The notes under the pieces: generated by a model | Told to the model about the DNA's origin: nothing | Seen by the model: the letters and a program-made list of their open reading frames with translations, nothing else | Databases searched by the model: none | Shown here: positions 1 through 8,204 of the stretch, piece by piece | How positions within the stretch are numbered: the first letter of the stretch is position 1 | Layout: each line of letters begins with the position of its first letter | Source of the DNA: JAHEEL01 sp964195545 | GTDB taxonomy: Bacteria > Actinomycetota > Acidimicrobiia > Spongiisociales > UBA5794 | Reading direction: 5' to 3' | NCBI GenBank assembly: GCA_964195545.1 | Contig: CAXMQQ010000029.1 | Location: 1-43,464 of the forward strand | DNA length: 43,464 nucleotides | Translations under genes and position numbers: made by a program

Positions 1-17
1 TAGGCCGAGGGCTTGAC
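1..17 (+). rRNA. 23S ribosomal RNA, 3' end only
   Basis: The window opens with TAGGCCGAGGGCTTGAC, which matches the 3' terminus of actinobacterial 23S rRNA (the GGCCGAGGGCTTG strand that closes helix 1). A short spacer and a full 5S rRNA follow on the same strand, as expected at the end of an rRNA operon. The gene body lies outside the window, and the exact 3' end cannot be fixed without the matching 5' strand. Confidence 0.7.
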
Positions 18-78
18 TATGAATATCGCGACGGCAACTCGTACTCGCTATGGAGTGCTCAAAGAGCGCTCAGAAGGT

Positions 79-195
<117 letters not shown>

Positions 196-204
196 ACTAT
201 TACC

Positions 205-234
205 CTTAGGCCGTCCCATTCGGGGCGGCCTAAG
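205..234 (+). terminator. Terminator of the rRNA operon
   Basis: A 13-bp stem (left arm 205-217, right arm 222-234, one G-T pair) closes on the tetraloop ATTC, ten bases after the 5S end. The outer nine pairs are CTTAGGCCG with CGGCCTAAG. There is no real T-tract behind it, which is common for terminators in high-GC actinobacteria. Confidence 0.85.
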
Positions 235-255
235 TGCGTTTGAGGTACAACATCG

Positions 256-1242
256 ATGAGTAATCAATACGACAAGAACAAGGGCCGCGGCCAATCCGGC
301 AAGGGCGGGTCGCAGAAGCGGTCGAGTTCGAACTCCGGTTCGAAGTCCGGTTCGGGCTCATCCGGTCGCTCAGGGGGATCCGGCCGTTCGGGTGGGTCGG
401 GCAAGTCGAGCGGGTCGGGCAAGTCCAGTGGCTACGGTCGCTCAGGTGGTTCGGGTGGGTCGGGCAAGTCGAGCGGCTACGGTCGATCCGGTAGCTCTGC
501 CGGTCGAACATATGGCACCGATGACCGTCGGTCGTCGCAGGGTGACAAGAAGGCCGAGTGGGAAGGCCATCAGACAAAGCGCCGGCGCGACCTCCAGGGT
601 GCAGCGGTTGATCTTCCCAATTGGATCGTCGAAGCGCTTGTTCGTGTCACGCCCAAGGACAGGATCGCACCCGCACTCGAAGCCCTCGGTGAGGCCTCCG
701 CAGCGATGAGCGACGGGCGCTACCACGCTGCTGTGAAGGACGCGAAGCGGGCCAAGAACCTCTCGCCACAGGATTCGACCATACGAGAGACACTCGGTCT
801 CTCCGCCTATCGGATCGGAGATTGGGACACAGCGCTGGCTGAGCTCCGCGCGTACCGGCGTATGGCCGGGGATGCCTCCCACCTTCCCATCGAGATGGAC
901 GTTCTCCGTGCGAAGGGCAGAGGCAAGGACGTGAAGGCGGCCTGGGACACGCTTCAGAAGGCGGACGTCGCTCCTGCGGTCTGGAAGGAGGGGAAGGTCG
1001 TCTACGGATCGTATCTCCTCGATGAAGGGGACTCTGAGGGGGCCTGGGATCTCACCGGCCCTGACCGGGTGGGACCGAACGCAAAGGAGTCCGATCTCCG
1101 CGTCTGGTACATCGCCGCACGCGCAGCGGCAAGCAACGGCGACGCCGAGACCGCTCGGAGGATCGCCGACGCCATCCTGCTCAACGATCCTTCCTTTCCC
1201 GGCCTGGATGCTCTCGATCAGGAGATCGCCCGCAGCTCTTGA
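256..1242 (+). CDS. TPR-repeat protein with Gly/Ser/Lys-rich N-terminal tail
   Basis: 328 aa. Residues 1 to about 90 are a low-complexity basic tail of Ser, Gly, Lys, Arg and Tyr (SGGSGKSSG-type repeats). Residues about 115-325 are helical with TPR-like spacing (for example AALEALGEASAAMSDGRYHAAVKDAKRAKNL split over two helices, and DWDTALAELRAYRRM). No catalytic motif or signal peptide is visible, so it is likely a cytoplasmic scaffold; the tail resembles RNA- or ribosome-associated disordered tails, and the gene lies right behind the rRNA operon, but that link is inference. A 27-nt direct repeat inside the tail (387-413 and 450-476) shows that the repeat region grows by DNA duplication. Start ATG 256 has GAGG nine bases upstream. 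Function unknown. Confidence 0.85.
   Translation: MSNQYDKNKGRGQSGKGGSQKRSSSNSGSKSGSGSSGRSGGSGRSGGSGKSSGSGKSSGYGRSGGSGGSGKSSGYGRSGSSAGRTYGTDDRRSSQGDKKAEWEGHQTKRRRDLQGAAVDLPNWIVEALVRVTPKDRIAPALEALGEASAAMSDGRYHAAVKDAKRAKNLSPQDSTIRETLGLSAYRIGDWDTALAELRAYRRMAGDASHLPIEMDVLRAKGRGKDVKAAWDTLQKADVAPAVWKEGKVVYGSYLLDEGDSEGAWDLTGPDRVGPNAKESDLRVWYIAARAAASNGDAETARRIADAILLNDPSFPGLDALDQEIARSS
387..476 (+). repeat. 27-nt direct repeat inside the Gly/Ser/Lys tail
   Basis: Two identical 27-base copies at 387-413 and 450-476, offset by 63 nt (21 codons), beginning TTCGGGTGGGTCGGGCAAG. They encode SGGSGKSSG units in the disordered tail of the TPR protein and keep the frame, so copy-number variation between strains is likely. 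Confidence 0.9.
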
Positions 1243-1310
1243 CGCGAATCTGTCACAGGCACCTCATACGATCGAACCTCCCGCACCTCCTCGGATCGAG
1301 AGGAGATGTC

Positions 1311-1670
1311 GTGGACCTCAACCTCGTCGTCATCGCAGGACGACTCGCCGCAGCACCGGAGATCAGAGTCTTCGAAGGGGGAACAACGCTCGTCCGCTAT
1401 CTCGTCACAACGAGAACGGAGGAACCGCGCCGACGGATCGACGTGGTACCCGCCGTGTTCTGGGACGCGGACGAAGCCGCGACACTGTTCGAGCGGGGTG
1501 ATCGCATCTGGATCGCCGGTTCGATCCAGCGGCGATTCTGGAGCGACGACCACAGCCGGAGGAGCCGGATCGAGGTGGTTGCTCACCATGTTCAGGGCGG
1601 CATCGAGCCGACCTTCAACGATGAAGCTTCACCCGAGGCTTCGACGGTGGAGCATCCGGCGCCGGTCTAA
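1311..1670 (+). CDS. SSB-like OB-fold protein
   Basis: 119 aa. The opening VDLNLVVIAGRLAAAPEIR followed by FEGGTTLVRYLVTT and later RGDRIWIAGSIQRRFW is the single-strand-DNA-binding OB-fold pattern (LN-V-L-GRL--DPE-R---G--V--F in SSB). It lacks the acidic DDIPF-type C-terminal tip of replicative SSB, so it is more likely an accessory SSB-like protein. The GTG at 1311 is chosen because GAGAGGAG (1298-1305) sits five bases upstream and the homology begins exactly there; the longer ATG reading from 1239 adds an unrelated 24 residues. It overlaps nothing and follows the TPR gene by 68 nt. Confidence 0.75.
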   Translation: MDLNLVVIAGRLAAAPEIRVFEGGTTLVRYLVTTRTEEPRRRIDVVPAVFWDADEAATLFERGDRIWIAGSIQRRFWSDDHSRRSRIEVVAHHVQGGIEPTFNDEASPEASTVEHPAPV

Positions 1671-1681
1671 CGTTCACCGCC

Positions 1682-3217
1682 ATGAGAAGAGTCCAGATCG
1701 CATCCGCAACCGGTCTTGCGGCCGCTGCAGGAGCAGCCGTCGCAGATGCGGGCGGGAACGCAGTCGATGCCGCCATCGGTGCTTCGATCGCTTCGATGTG
1801 CACGGAGATCGGGATCATCGCGCCGGCCGGCAGCGGTTTCATCACGGTGTGGCCACGCGACGGCGAACCCATCGTGATCGACGGCTACGCGGAGATGCCG
1901 GGTCGCGGTCTCTCCCCCGATCAATTCGGGGGAGGCAAGCGCGAAGTCGAGATGACCTACGGCGGACACACCCAGACCATCGTCGGTTGGGGTTCCGTCG
2001 CGACCCCCGGGGCGTTCGCAGCATTCGATGAGGCCCATCGCCGTTTTGGCTCGGTCGAGTGGTCGGCCATCCTGGATCCAACGGTGAAGCTCGCGCAAGC
2101 CGGATTCCCCGTCTCGCGTGCCTCTGCCGAGTACCTCGATCATTCACACCGTTCGGTCTTCGGGTGGGACGACACGAGCCGGTCGATCACCCACCACGTT
2201 GACGGCAGTCCCGTGGCCGAAGGGGACATTGTCGACATCCCTCACCTGGCGGACACGCTCCGATTGGTTGGGGAGGAGGGAGTATCGGTTCTCTATGAAG
2301 GAGAACTCGGAAACCGCATGGCTGCATCGGTCCGAGAGGGAGGAGGCATCCTCACGGAATTGGACCTGGCCTCGTATAGGGTCGCGGTTCGAGACCCGAT
2401 ACGATTCCAAGTCGACGACTGGGAAGTGGCAACGAACCCACCGCCGGCCGTGGGAGGCGTGGTGGCGAGCGCGATCCTTCTGCTCGCGTCATCGCCTCCA
2501 TTCGAGGGATGGATCCCTGGGGAGATCGATCGAATGGCGCGGATCCAGAGAGCAGTGCTCCGCTACAGGGCCGAGCAGCTCGATGACTATGGAACGAGGG
2601 CCGAAGCCGCAGAACGCCTTCTGTCGTGGGCACACGATGGAGATCTCTCCGCTGTGGAACGGTCCCCGAGCACGGTTCACACGTCCGCGGCCGATACCGA
2701 TGGGAACGGCTGTTCCATCACGCTGTCCGCGGGCTACGGAGCAGGTGCCCTGGTCCCTGGAACCGGGATGTATCTCAACAACTCGCTCGGAGAGGTTGAA
2801 CTCATGTCGGAGGAGTACCACGCCCTAGCCCCCGGCACGCGGTTGGTCTCCAACATGGCTCCGACACTTGCGCGTCGCCAGGATGGATCGATCCTCGCGA
2901 TCGGGAGCCCCGGCGCGTCACGCATCACGACCGCCGTCGCTCAAGTGCTCCTGAACTTCCTCCATCTTGGAATGTCGCTTCGGGAGGCGGTTGCCCATCC
3001 GAGGCTCCACGTCGAGGTGTTCGGGGGGAAGCCAATGATCGCCCACGAGCCCGGGCTGGACGTCCGCTCGCTCGACGGGATGACGGCACGCAGATTCCCG
3101 GACCTCGCAATGTACTTCGGCGGCGTGCAGGCAGCGGTGTTCGACCCCATCGCCGGTCTGTATGGAGCCGCCGACTCTCGGAGAAGTGGCGACACAGCTC
3201 GCGGCGGCTTCGACTGA
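1682..3217 (+). CDS. ggt: Gamma-glutamyltransferase family protein
   Basis: 511 aa, typical family length. GGTs are N-terminal nucleophile hydrolases that cleave themselves before a Thr and then hydrolyse or transfer gamma-glutamyl groups, for example from glutathione. The N-terminal block (AAAGAAVADAGGNAVDAAIGAS) is the family's start; the pattern STVHTSAADTDGNGCSIT contains the expected nucleophile, Thr331, beginning the small subunit; GSPGASRITTAVAQVLLN near residue 410 is the other family signature, and the end GLYGAADSRRSG matches the usual AAADPRRGG. No signal peptide is visible, so it may be cytoplasmic, unlike the periplasmic enzyme of enterobacteria; many such proteins are annotated GGT without tested substrate. 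It starts 11 nt after the SSB-like gene and may be co-transcribed. Confidence 0.9.
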   Translation: MRRVQIASATGLAAAAGAAVADAGGNAVDAAIGASIASMCTEIGIIAPAGSGFITVWPRDGEPIVIDGYAEMPGRGLSPDQFGGGKREVEMTYGGHTQTIVGWGSVATPGAFAAFDEAHRRFGSVEWSAILDPTVKLAQAGFPVSRASAEYLDHSHRSVFGWDDTSRSITHHVDGSPVAEGDIVDIPHLADTLRLVGEEGVSVLYEGELGNRMAASVREGGGILTELDLASYRVAVRDPIRFQVDDWEVATNPPPAVGGVVASAILLLASSPPFEGWIPGEIDRMARIQRAVLRYRAEQLDDYGTRAEAAERLLSWAHDGDLSAVERSPSTVHTSAADTDGNGCSITLSAGYGAGALVPGTGMYLNNSLGEVELMSEEYHALAPGTRLVSNMAPTLARRQDGSILAIGSPGASRITTAVAQVLLNFLHLGMSLREAVAHPRLHVEVFGGKPMIAHEPGLDVRSLDGMTARRFPDLAMYFGGVQAAVFDPIAGLYGAADSRRSGDTARGGFD

Positions 3218-3230
3218 CGTGGACCATGAA

Positions 3231-3785
3231 CTAGGCCTTCTGGCTCGCCTTCCACTCCTTCTTCCGGAGCTTGAGGTCGACTCGATCTTCGAGTGTCTCG
3301 ACCTCGGAGATGTTGGGCCAATCCGGGAGATAGGCCTCCCAGCCGGATGGTTGAATCCCGAAGCGCCGCCCCAACACTGCCAGGTAGATGCGCGCCTTGT
3401 ACTCGCCGAAGCCGGGCATCGCCGTCATTCGCTGCATGAGATCGGAAGCGTCGTCGACCTCTGACCAGATGCCGACGGTATCACCGTCGTAGTCGGTTTC
3501 GACGAAAGCGGCGATCGCCTGGACACGTTTCGCCATGTTGCCCGGGAACCGATGGAGCGCCGGTTTCTCCTTGAACAGAGCTTCCAGCGACTCCGGATCG
3601 AGGCCGGCAACCAATGAAGGGTCGAGATCGCCTCCGAGACGCTCCTTCAGCCGATACGGTCCGGCGAATGCCGTCTCAACCGGGATCTGCTGGTACAAGA
3701 CGATTCCGACGAGCAGAGCAAAGGGGTCTTCCTCGAGCAATGCGTTGGCTGCGGGATCATCGGTGTACGGAAGCAGGGGGGACAT
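3231..3785 (-). CDS. HhH-GPD-type base-excision repair protein (uncharacterised subfamily)
   Basis: 184 aa. LLVGIVLYQQIPVETAFAGPYRL at the N-terminus and MPGFGEYKARIYLAVLGRRFG (the helix-hairpin-helix followed by the GPD-like helix) match the actinobacterial HhH-GPD subfamily modelled as TIGR03252. Members are assumed to act in base excision repair by analogy with EndoIII/MutY, but lack the 4Fe-4S cluster, and substrates are untested. ATG 3785 is chosen over an upstream in-frame start at 3875 because GAGGAG lies six bases before it and homology begins there. It is divergent from the AlaX gene with 76 nt between. Confidence 0.85.
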   Translation of the reverse strand: MSPLLPYTDDPAANALLEEDPFALLVGIVLYQQIPVETAFAGPYRLKERLGGDLDPSLVAGLDPESLEALFKEKPALHRFPGNMAKRVQAIAAFVETDYDGDTVGIWSEVDDASDLMQRMTAMPGFGEYKARIYLAVLGRRFGIQPSGWEAYLPDWPNISEVETLEDRVDLKLRKKEWKASQKA

Positions 3786-3861
3786 GAGAGGCTCCTCGTG
3801 GATTGGTCGCACCGTAGCCACGATCTCAACCAAAGGTAGGGTGCATCGGGAGGGGTGATCC

Positions 3862-4578
3862 ATGACCGAACGCATCTACTCCACACGGGCATACGAGAAG
3901 TCGATGAGGGCCACGGTTATTGACGTGGACCGAGATGACGGACGCGTCCTCCTCGACCGGTCGGTGTTCTACCCGGGTGGGGGAGGCCAGCCATTCGATG
4001 AAGGCGACCTCGTTATCGGCGAGGACCGTCTCGAGGTCGTGCGGGTCACACAGGATTCGAGGGGCGTGTGGCACTGGCTCGCGGGAGCGCTTCCCTCGGT
4101 CGGTACCGAGGTGAACGGCGAAATCGACTGGGAGCGCCGATATCTACTGATGAAGACACATACGGCGATGCACGCCATGTGCGGTGTGGTGTGGAATCGG
4201 TTCCAGAGTCCCGTGACGGGTGGGAACATGAGTTCGGGAGGGGGCAGGCTCGACTTCGAGATACCCGGTTGGGATCCAGAGGACCGAGAGCCCATCGAGA
4301 CCGAACTCAATCGCCAACTCGATCTGGCTCGGCGTATCGAAGTCTCATTTCTCGACCGGGCTGAAGCCGATCGAGATCCAAGCCTGATCAGGACCAAGGT
4401 AAGTCTTCTTCCTGCCTCGTTGACCGAGGTTCGAGTGGTCGACATCGTGGGACTCGATCGTCAGGCAGATGGCGGGACCCATGTGCACTCCACTGGAGAG
4501 GTCGGACCGATTCGAATAACGAAGACGGAATCGAAGGGGAAGGGGTTCCGGAGGATTCGCTTCGTGCTCGGCGAGTAG
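3862..4578 (+). CDS. Alanyl-tRNA editing protein, AlaX type
   Basis: 238 aa. Free-standing editing domain related to the C-terminal half of AlaRS; it hydrolyses mischarged Ser- or Gly-tRNA(Ala). FYPGGGGQPFDEGDL near residue 35 is the AlaRS-type glycine motif. Zinc ligands are H100 and H104 (HTAMH) and the second motif DGGTH, residues 203-207. In AlaRS this second motif begins with Cys (CGGTH); here it is Asp203, a variant also seen in other AlaX proteins. Start ATG 3862 has GGGAGG seven to eight bases upstream. It stands alone on the + strand, divergent from the HhH-GPD gene. Confidence 0.9.
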   Translation: MTERIYSTRAYEKSMRATVIDVDRDDGRVLLDRSVFYPGGGGQPFDEGDLVIGEDRLEVVRVTQDSRGVWHWLAGALPSVGTEVNGEIDWERRYLLMKTHTAMHAMCGVVWNRFQSPVTGGNMSSGGGRLDFEIPGWDPEDREPIETELNRQLDLARRIEVSFLDRAEADRDPSLIRTKVSLLPASLTEVRVVDIVGLDRQADGGTHVHSTGEVGPIRITKTESKGKGFRRIRFVLGE

Positions 4579-4599
4579 GCCAGAATCTGGCGAAGGGAT

Positions 4600-5091
4600 C
4601 TACGCGGATGCGGCTTTGGCGTTGGTCTTGAGTTCCCTGAGCAACCCCTCGAAGAACCTGCGCAGAGCCGACTCAGCAACCCGGTGCATCGCGACCCGAT
4701 CGACGACCGCACCGATGCGTCCGAGCGGCGGCTGATAGGAGGCCAGGAGGGACACCATCGTCCGGTGTTCATCGATCGGCTCGATTTCGAGATCGGCGTT
4801 CACAACCGGATAGACATCCTCGTGTTCGACGGGTTTCCAAGAGAGCTGGATGCGACCCATCGGGAGCGGACCGGGCACGTCGACGAAGTCCGCCACGCGA
4901 AAACACACGTCCTTTACGAGGTGGAGTCCTGCCAGATCGACATCGATGTGCGTGTCGCCTTCGCGCAGCCAGTCCACGCCGATTCTGCGCGGCGCGTCAA
5001 GTGCAGGGAGTGATCTATTGCCCAGCAGTTCGCGAACGAGAGCGAATGGGACACCCACCGCGTTGTAAAGCTGGACGTACTGCTCGTGCAT
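4600..5091 (-). CDS. SRPBCC-like (START/polyketide cyclase fold) protein
   Basis: 163 aa, no signal peptide. The order of segments (strand-rich WLREGDTHIDVDLAG, GRIQLSWKPVEHEDVYPVVNADLEIEP, then a C-terminal amphipathic helix RVAMHRVAESALRRFFEGLLREL) fits the helix-grip fold of SRPBCC proteins, which bind hydrophobic ligands in a cavity. No catalytic residues can be assigned. It is convergent with AlaX (21 nt apart) and isolated on its strand. I see no clear Shine-Dalgarno before ATG 5091, so the start is not certain. Confidence 0.65.
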   Translation of the reverse strand: MHEQYVQLYNAVGVPFALVRELLGNRSLPALDAPRRIGVDWLREGDTHIDVDLAGLHLVKDVCFRVADFVDVPGPLPMGRIQLSWKPVEHEDVYPVVNADLEIEPIDEHRTMVSLLASYQPPLGRIGAVVDRVAMHRVAESALRRFFEGLLRELKTNAKAASA

Positions 5092-5311
5092 CCCTGCTAT
5101 CGAAGCACTGATTCGATGCCCGCCGTAGGGGCATGGGACCCTTCAATGCCGGGATCTTCGCCCCGGAATGGCCGAGAACGCTCCCGAGCCCCCCGGTATC
5201 GGCGGTCGGCCACGTCGCGAGCCGCCGAGCGATGGCCGTGGGGGAAAGCTTGAATTGTCGGAAGGGAGACGTTCTCACGACGCGCCGCGGGCGGTGACGG
5301 TTCTGGGAATC

Positions 5312-5857
5312 ATGACAAAGATCACTCTCTCCTCACTTGGCTTGGTCCTTGCCCTGATCGCAGCGGCATGCTCGGGTTCGGACAACCATGCCGATATCGG
5401 AGCTGCCGAAGAATCCCCGGGTTCCACCGTTGTTGTGGTGAATCGCGAGGCCGCACCCATCTCAGAGTTCGGGATGTTCGACGGATCGTCCTCGACCTTC
5501 GCCGACTACGGGGGCCAGCCCTTGGTCGTGAACTTCTGGGCTTCCTGGTGCCCGTCATGCGTCGCCGAGATGGCGGCAGCATTCAGGCCGGCGCAAGAGA
5601 ACCTCGGTGACGAGATTGCATTCTTGGGGCTCAATATCCAAGATGAACGAGACGATGCGCTTCGTCTTGTCGAGGAGACCGGCGTGCTCTTCGACCTCGG
5701 AGACGATTCCCTCGGTGATCTCTATCTCGAGTTCGGCGGCATCGGGATGCCCTTCACGATCTTCATCGATGCAGACGGCTTCATCGTCGAGCGACACAAC
5801 GGTCCGTTGACGGAGGCTCAGTTGCTGGACATGATCGAGGAGGCGTTCTCGTCATGA
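5312..5857 (+). CDS. TlpA-like thioredoxin-fold lipoprotein
   Basis: 181 aa. A lipoprotein signal with lipobox-like LIAAAC at residues about 14-19 precedes an extracytoplasmic thioredoxin domain with active site WCPSC (Cys80 and Cys83) and the cis-Pro region GIGMPFTIF. Proteins of this type are reductants of secreted thiols or act in cytochrome c maturation, and receive electrons from CcdA/DsbD. The next gene, ccdA, overlaps by four bases (ATGA), which strongly supports that pairing. ATG 5312 is chosen because the signal peptide starts there; GTG 5294 is an in-frame alternative, and the longer reading from 5168 has no support. Confidence 0.88.
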   Translation: MTKITLSSLGLVLALIAAACSGSDNHADIGAAEESPGSTVVVVNREAAPISEFGMFDGSSSTFADYGGQPLVVNFWASWCPSCVAEMAAAFRPAQENLGDEIAFLGLNIQDERDDALRLVEETGVLFDLGDDSLGDLYLEFGGIGMPFTIFIDADGFIVERHNGPLTEAQLLDMIEEAFSS

Positions 5858-6735
5858 TCGACGCTCCGCTCGCGCTCGCGTTCGCGGCAGGACTGGTTGC
5901 GACCGTGAACCCATGTGGGTTCGCGATGCTGCCGGCCTACCTGTCGTACTTCATGGGGATCGAAGAGGAGGATCAAGGACGCGCCGCCGTACTGCGAGGA
6001 GCGCTGGTCGTGGGAGGGATCGTGTCTGCCGGATTCCTGGCTACCTTCGGTCTCGCCGGGATCCTGATCACTGTGGGATTCCGTGTCGTGATCGATGTGA
6101 TCCCTTGGATTGCGATCGTGGTTGGCGTGGCCGTAATCGGTCTCGGCATCGCGTTGCTGCGAGGCTACGAGTTGAAGGTAGGCCTCCCCACGACGGGCAA
6201 GGCAGCAGCGGGCAGGGGATACCGCTCGGTGTTCCTCTTCGGCATCTCCTATGCCGTAGCCTCTCTGTCATGCACCCTCCCCGTGTTCCTCACCGTCGTA
6301 GCCACCCAGGTGACGCGCGGGTCACTCTTGTCTGGGATTGCGACCTTCGTTGCGTACGGCGCGGGGATGGCCGTCGTGTTGATGGCAGTGACGATTGCCA
6401 TCGCTGTTGGAAAGCGGACTCTCATCGATCGGCTGCGCGGCTCGGCCCGCTACATCACCAGAGTATCGGGAGCCATTCTGGTCGCAGCGGGCGTCTACAT
6501 CGTGTGGTTCTGGACGGTGAGCCTTCGCTCGGGCGCCCAGGCGCTCGGCGGCAACGGATCCTTCCAGTTCATCGAGAATCTGTCTCAGACGGTACAGAAC
6601 GCGATCGCTTCTGCCCCGCTCCTTTGGGGGCTGGGATTCGTGGGGATCGTGGTCGCGGCTGTAACCGTCGTCTTTGCAGAACAGCGGACGCGTCGGCCTT
6701 CGGTCGAGTCCACGATGATGTCCGTCGATGACTAG
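5854..6735 (+). CDS. ccdA: CcdA-family transmembrane thiol reductant carrier
   Basis: 293 aa with six or more predicted membrane spans. The N-terminal ATVNPCGFAMLPAYLSYF is the defining CcdA/DsbD motif with the first redox Cys; the second lies in SLSCTLPVFLTVV in the fourth span. These two cysteines pass electrons from cytoplasmic thioredoxin to an outer thioredoxin-like protein, here most likely the TlpA-like lipoprotein just upstream. It overlaps that gene by four bases and the following MFS gene by eight, so the three are one translationally coupled operon. It is longer than the shortest CcdA proteins, the extra part being a C-terminal span and tail after residue 240. Confidence 0.92.
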   Translation: MIDAPLALAFAAGLVATVNPCGFAMLPAYLSYFMGIEEEDQGRAAVLRGALVVGGIVSAGFLATFGLAGILITVGFRVVIDVIPWIAIVVGVAVIGLGIALLRGYELKVGLPTTGKAAAGRGYRSVFLFGISYAVASLSCTLPVFLTVVATQVTRGSLLSGIATFVAYGAGMAVVLMAVTIAIAVGKRTLIDRLRGSARYITRVSGAILVAAGVYIVWFWTVSLRSGAQALGGNGSFQFIENLSQTVQNAIASAPLLWGLGFVGIVVAAVTVVFAEQRTRRPSVESTMMSVDD

Positions 6736-7960
6736 CACCGCCACGAACAATCTCGTGGCGATCTCCGGTCAAAAGCGAGCGTTGATTGCGATCGCCCTCT
6801 CCCAACTGCTGGTCTTGACCCTCTGGTTCTCGGCCGCCGCGGTCGCTCCCCAGCTTCGCGACCAATGGGGCCTCTCCGTTGGTGAATCATCATGGCTGAC
6901 GTTGGCCGTCCAGATCGGGTTCGTGGTCGGTGCGTTCGTGATCGCGGTGTCGGGACTGGCGGACTCGATCGCGGCAAGGAAGCTCTTCACGGTCGCTGCG
7001 CTCGTTGGGGCAGTCTCCAACCTGGGTGTCATCTTCGTGACCGCCGACACCGTGGCACTTGCCTACGGCCTGCGGTTCCTAACCGGTGTTGCCCTGGCGG
7101 CGGCGTACCCGAGCGGCATGAAGGCGATGGCGGGTTGGTTCCAGAAGGGGCGGGGGACGGCTCTAGGCGTTCTCGTTGGTGCGTTGACGATAGGCAGCGC
7201 CGGACCGCACTTGATCCGCGGGGTTGGCCTCGACTGGAAAGGTGTCCTCGTCGGTGCGACGGTGCTCGCTGTGGCCGGCGCCGTGGTGATGATCTCTACG
7301 GTCTCCGACGGACCGTTCGAAGTGGCGTCGTCACCATTCTCGTTTCACCACATCGGTGCTGCCGTTCGCAACCGGGGTGTCCGGCTCTCGACCTATGGAT
7401 ACCTTGGCCACATGTGGGAGCTCTACGCCATGTGGACGTGGACGGCCGCGTTCCTCGCTGCGAGTACGGCCCAGCGCGGTGGAGACGACGGATGGGTCCC
7501 GTTCGCGACGTTCGCCATCATCGCAATCGGCGGACCGGCGTCGTACGCGGCTGGTCGCATGGCGGACCGGCACGGCCGCACCGTCATTGCCGGAGGAGCG
7601 ATGGCGATCTCGGGGGCATCGGCGATCGCGACGGTCCTTGTGTTCGGGCGATCGCCGCTTGTCGTGGTGCCGCTCTTCTTGGTATGGGGGGCCACCGTCA
7701 TTGCGGACTCGGCACAATTCTCGACGATGGTGACGGAGACCGCGCGGGAGGAGCGTAGGGGGACTGCGCTCACGCTGCAGACGGGTCTCGGCTTCCTCCT
7801 TACGCTGGTGACTATTCGGGGTGTGCCCGTCTTCGCAGAGGCGTTCGGGTGGCAATGGGCGTTCCCATGGCTCGCACTTGGTCCGATCGTTGGGATCCTC
7901 GCCATGGTGAAACTACGGCGTTCACCCGAGGCCCGTCTCCTCGCTGGGGGGATCGGCTGA
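6728..7960 (+). CDS. MFS transporter in the TlpA-CcdA operon
   Basis: 410 aa with about 12 hydrophobic spans. The loop after span 2 (GLADSIAARKLF) and the second-half copy GRMADRHGRTVIAGG are the MFS loop signatures; span 4-5 carries RFLTGVALAAAYPSGMKAMAGWF. The substrate cannot be read from the sequence. It overlaps ccdA by eight bases, so it is expressed with the redox pair; an exported or imported thiol, metal complex or aromatic compound are all possible. Confidence 0.9.
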   Translation: MTSTATNNLVAISGQKRALIAIALSQLLVLTLWFSAAAVAPQLRDQWGLSVGESSWLTLAVQIGFVVGAFVIAVSGLADSIAARKLFTVAALVGAVSNLGVIFVTADTVALAYGLRFLTGVALAAAYPSGMKAMAGWFQKGRGTALGVLVGALTIGSAGPHLIRGVGLDWKGVLVGATVLAVAGAVVMISTVSDGPFEVASSPFSFHHIGAAVRNRGVRLSTYGYLGHMWELYAMWTWTAAFLAASTAQRGGDDGWVPFATFAIIAIGGPASYAAGRMADRHGRTVIAGGAMAISGASAIATVLVFGRSPLVVVPLFLVWGATVIADSAQFSTMVTETAREERRGTALTLQTGLGFLLTLVTIRGVPVFAEAFGWQWAFPWLALGPIVGILAMVKLRRSPEARLLAGGIG

Positions 7961-8143
7961 CAGGTCAAGGCGAGTCGGATCGCTGGGGCCCATCACCACT
8001 GCGATGTTGATGCCTGCATTACGGTCGACGACGATCTTCAACCCGTTCAGAAGGCTCACGGGATAGGCCATGGCCTCGCCGCCCTGCTCGATGCCGATGA
8101 CGATGGTGTCGTCGCGCCATCGCGTGGCATTGTCCGATTGCCG
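7961..8143 (-). pseudogene. Inverted fragment of a DUF3179 gene
   Basis: Read on the minus strand, the stretch encodes RDDTIVIGIEQGGEAMAYPV and then SLLNGLKIVVD, which follows the DUF3179 pattern DP-VIGVEI-GEARAYPL--L-WHEIVND. The same segment is intact in the DUF3179 gene that begins 62 nt away on the plus strand (PVVALEIDGDARAYPVRAMI). Here WHEIVND is eroded to GLKIVVD, the CPLC segment is missing and the frame stops at 7922 inside the MFS gene. It is best read as the remnant of a second, inverted DUF3179 copy. The open frame continues upstream to 8521 only as antisense of the intact gene. Similarity is judged by eye. Confidence 0.45.
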
Positions 8144-8204
8144 ACAGAGAGGAACACGGGGCGCGGAGCGCGCGTTGGATAGAGGAAGAGCGAAAGGAGC
8201 TTCC

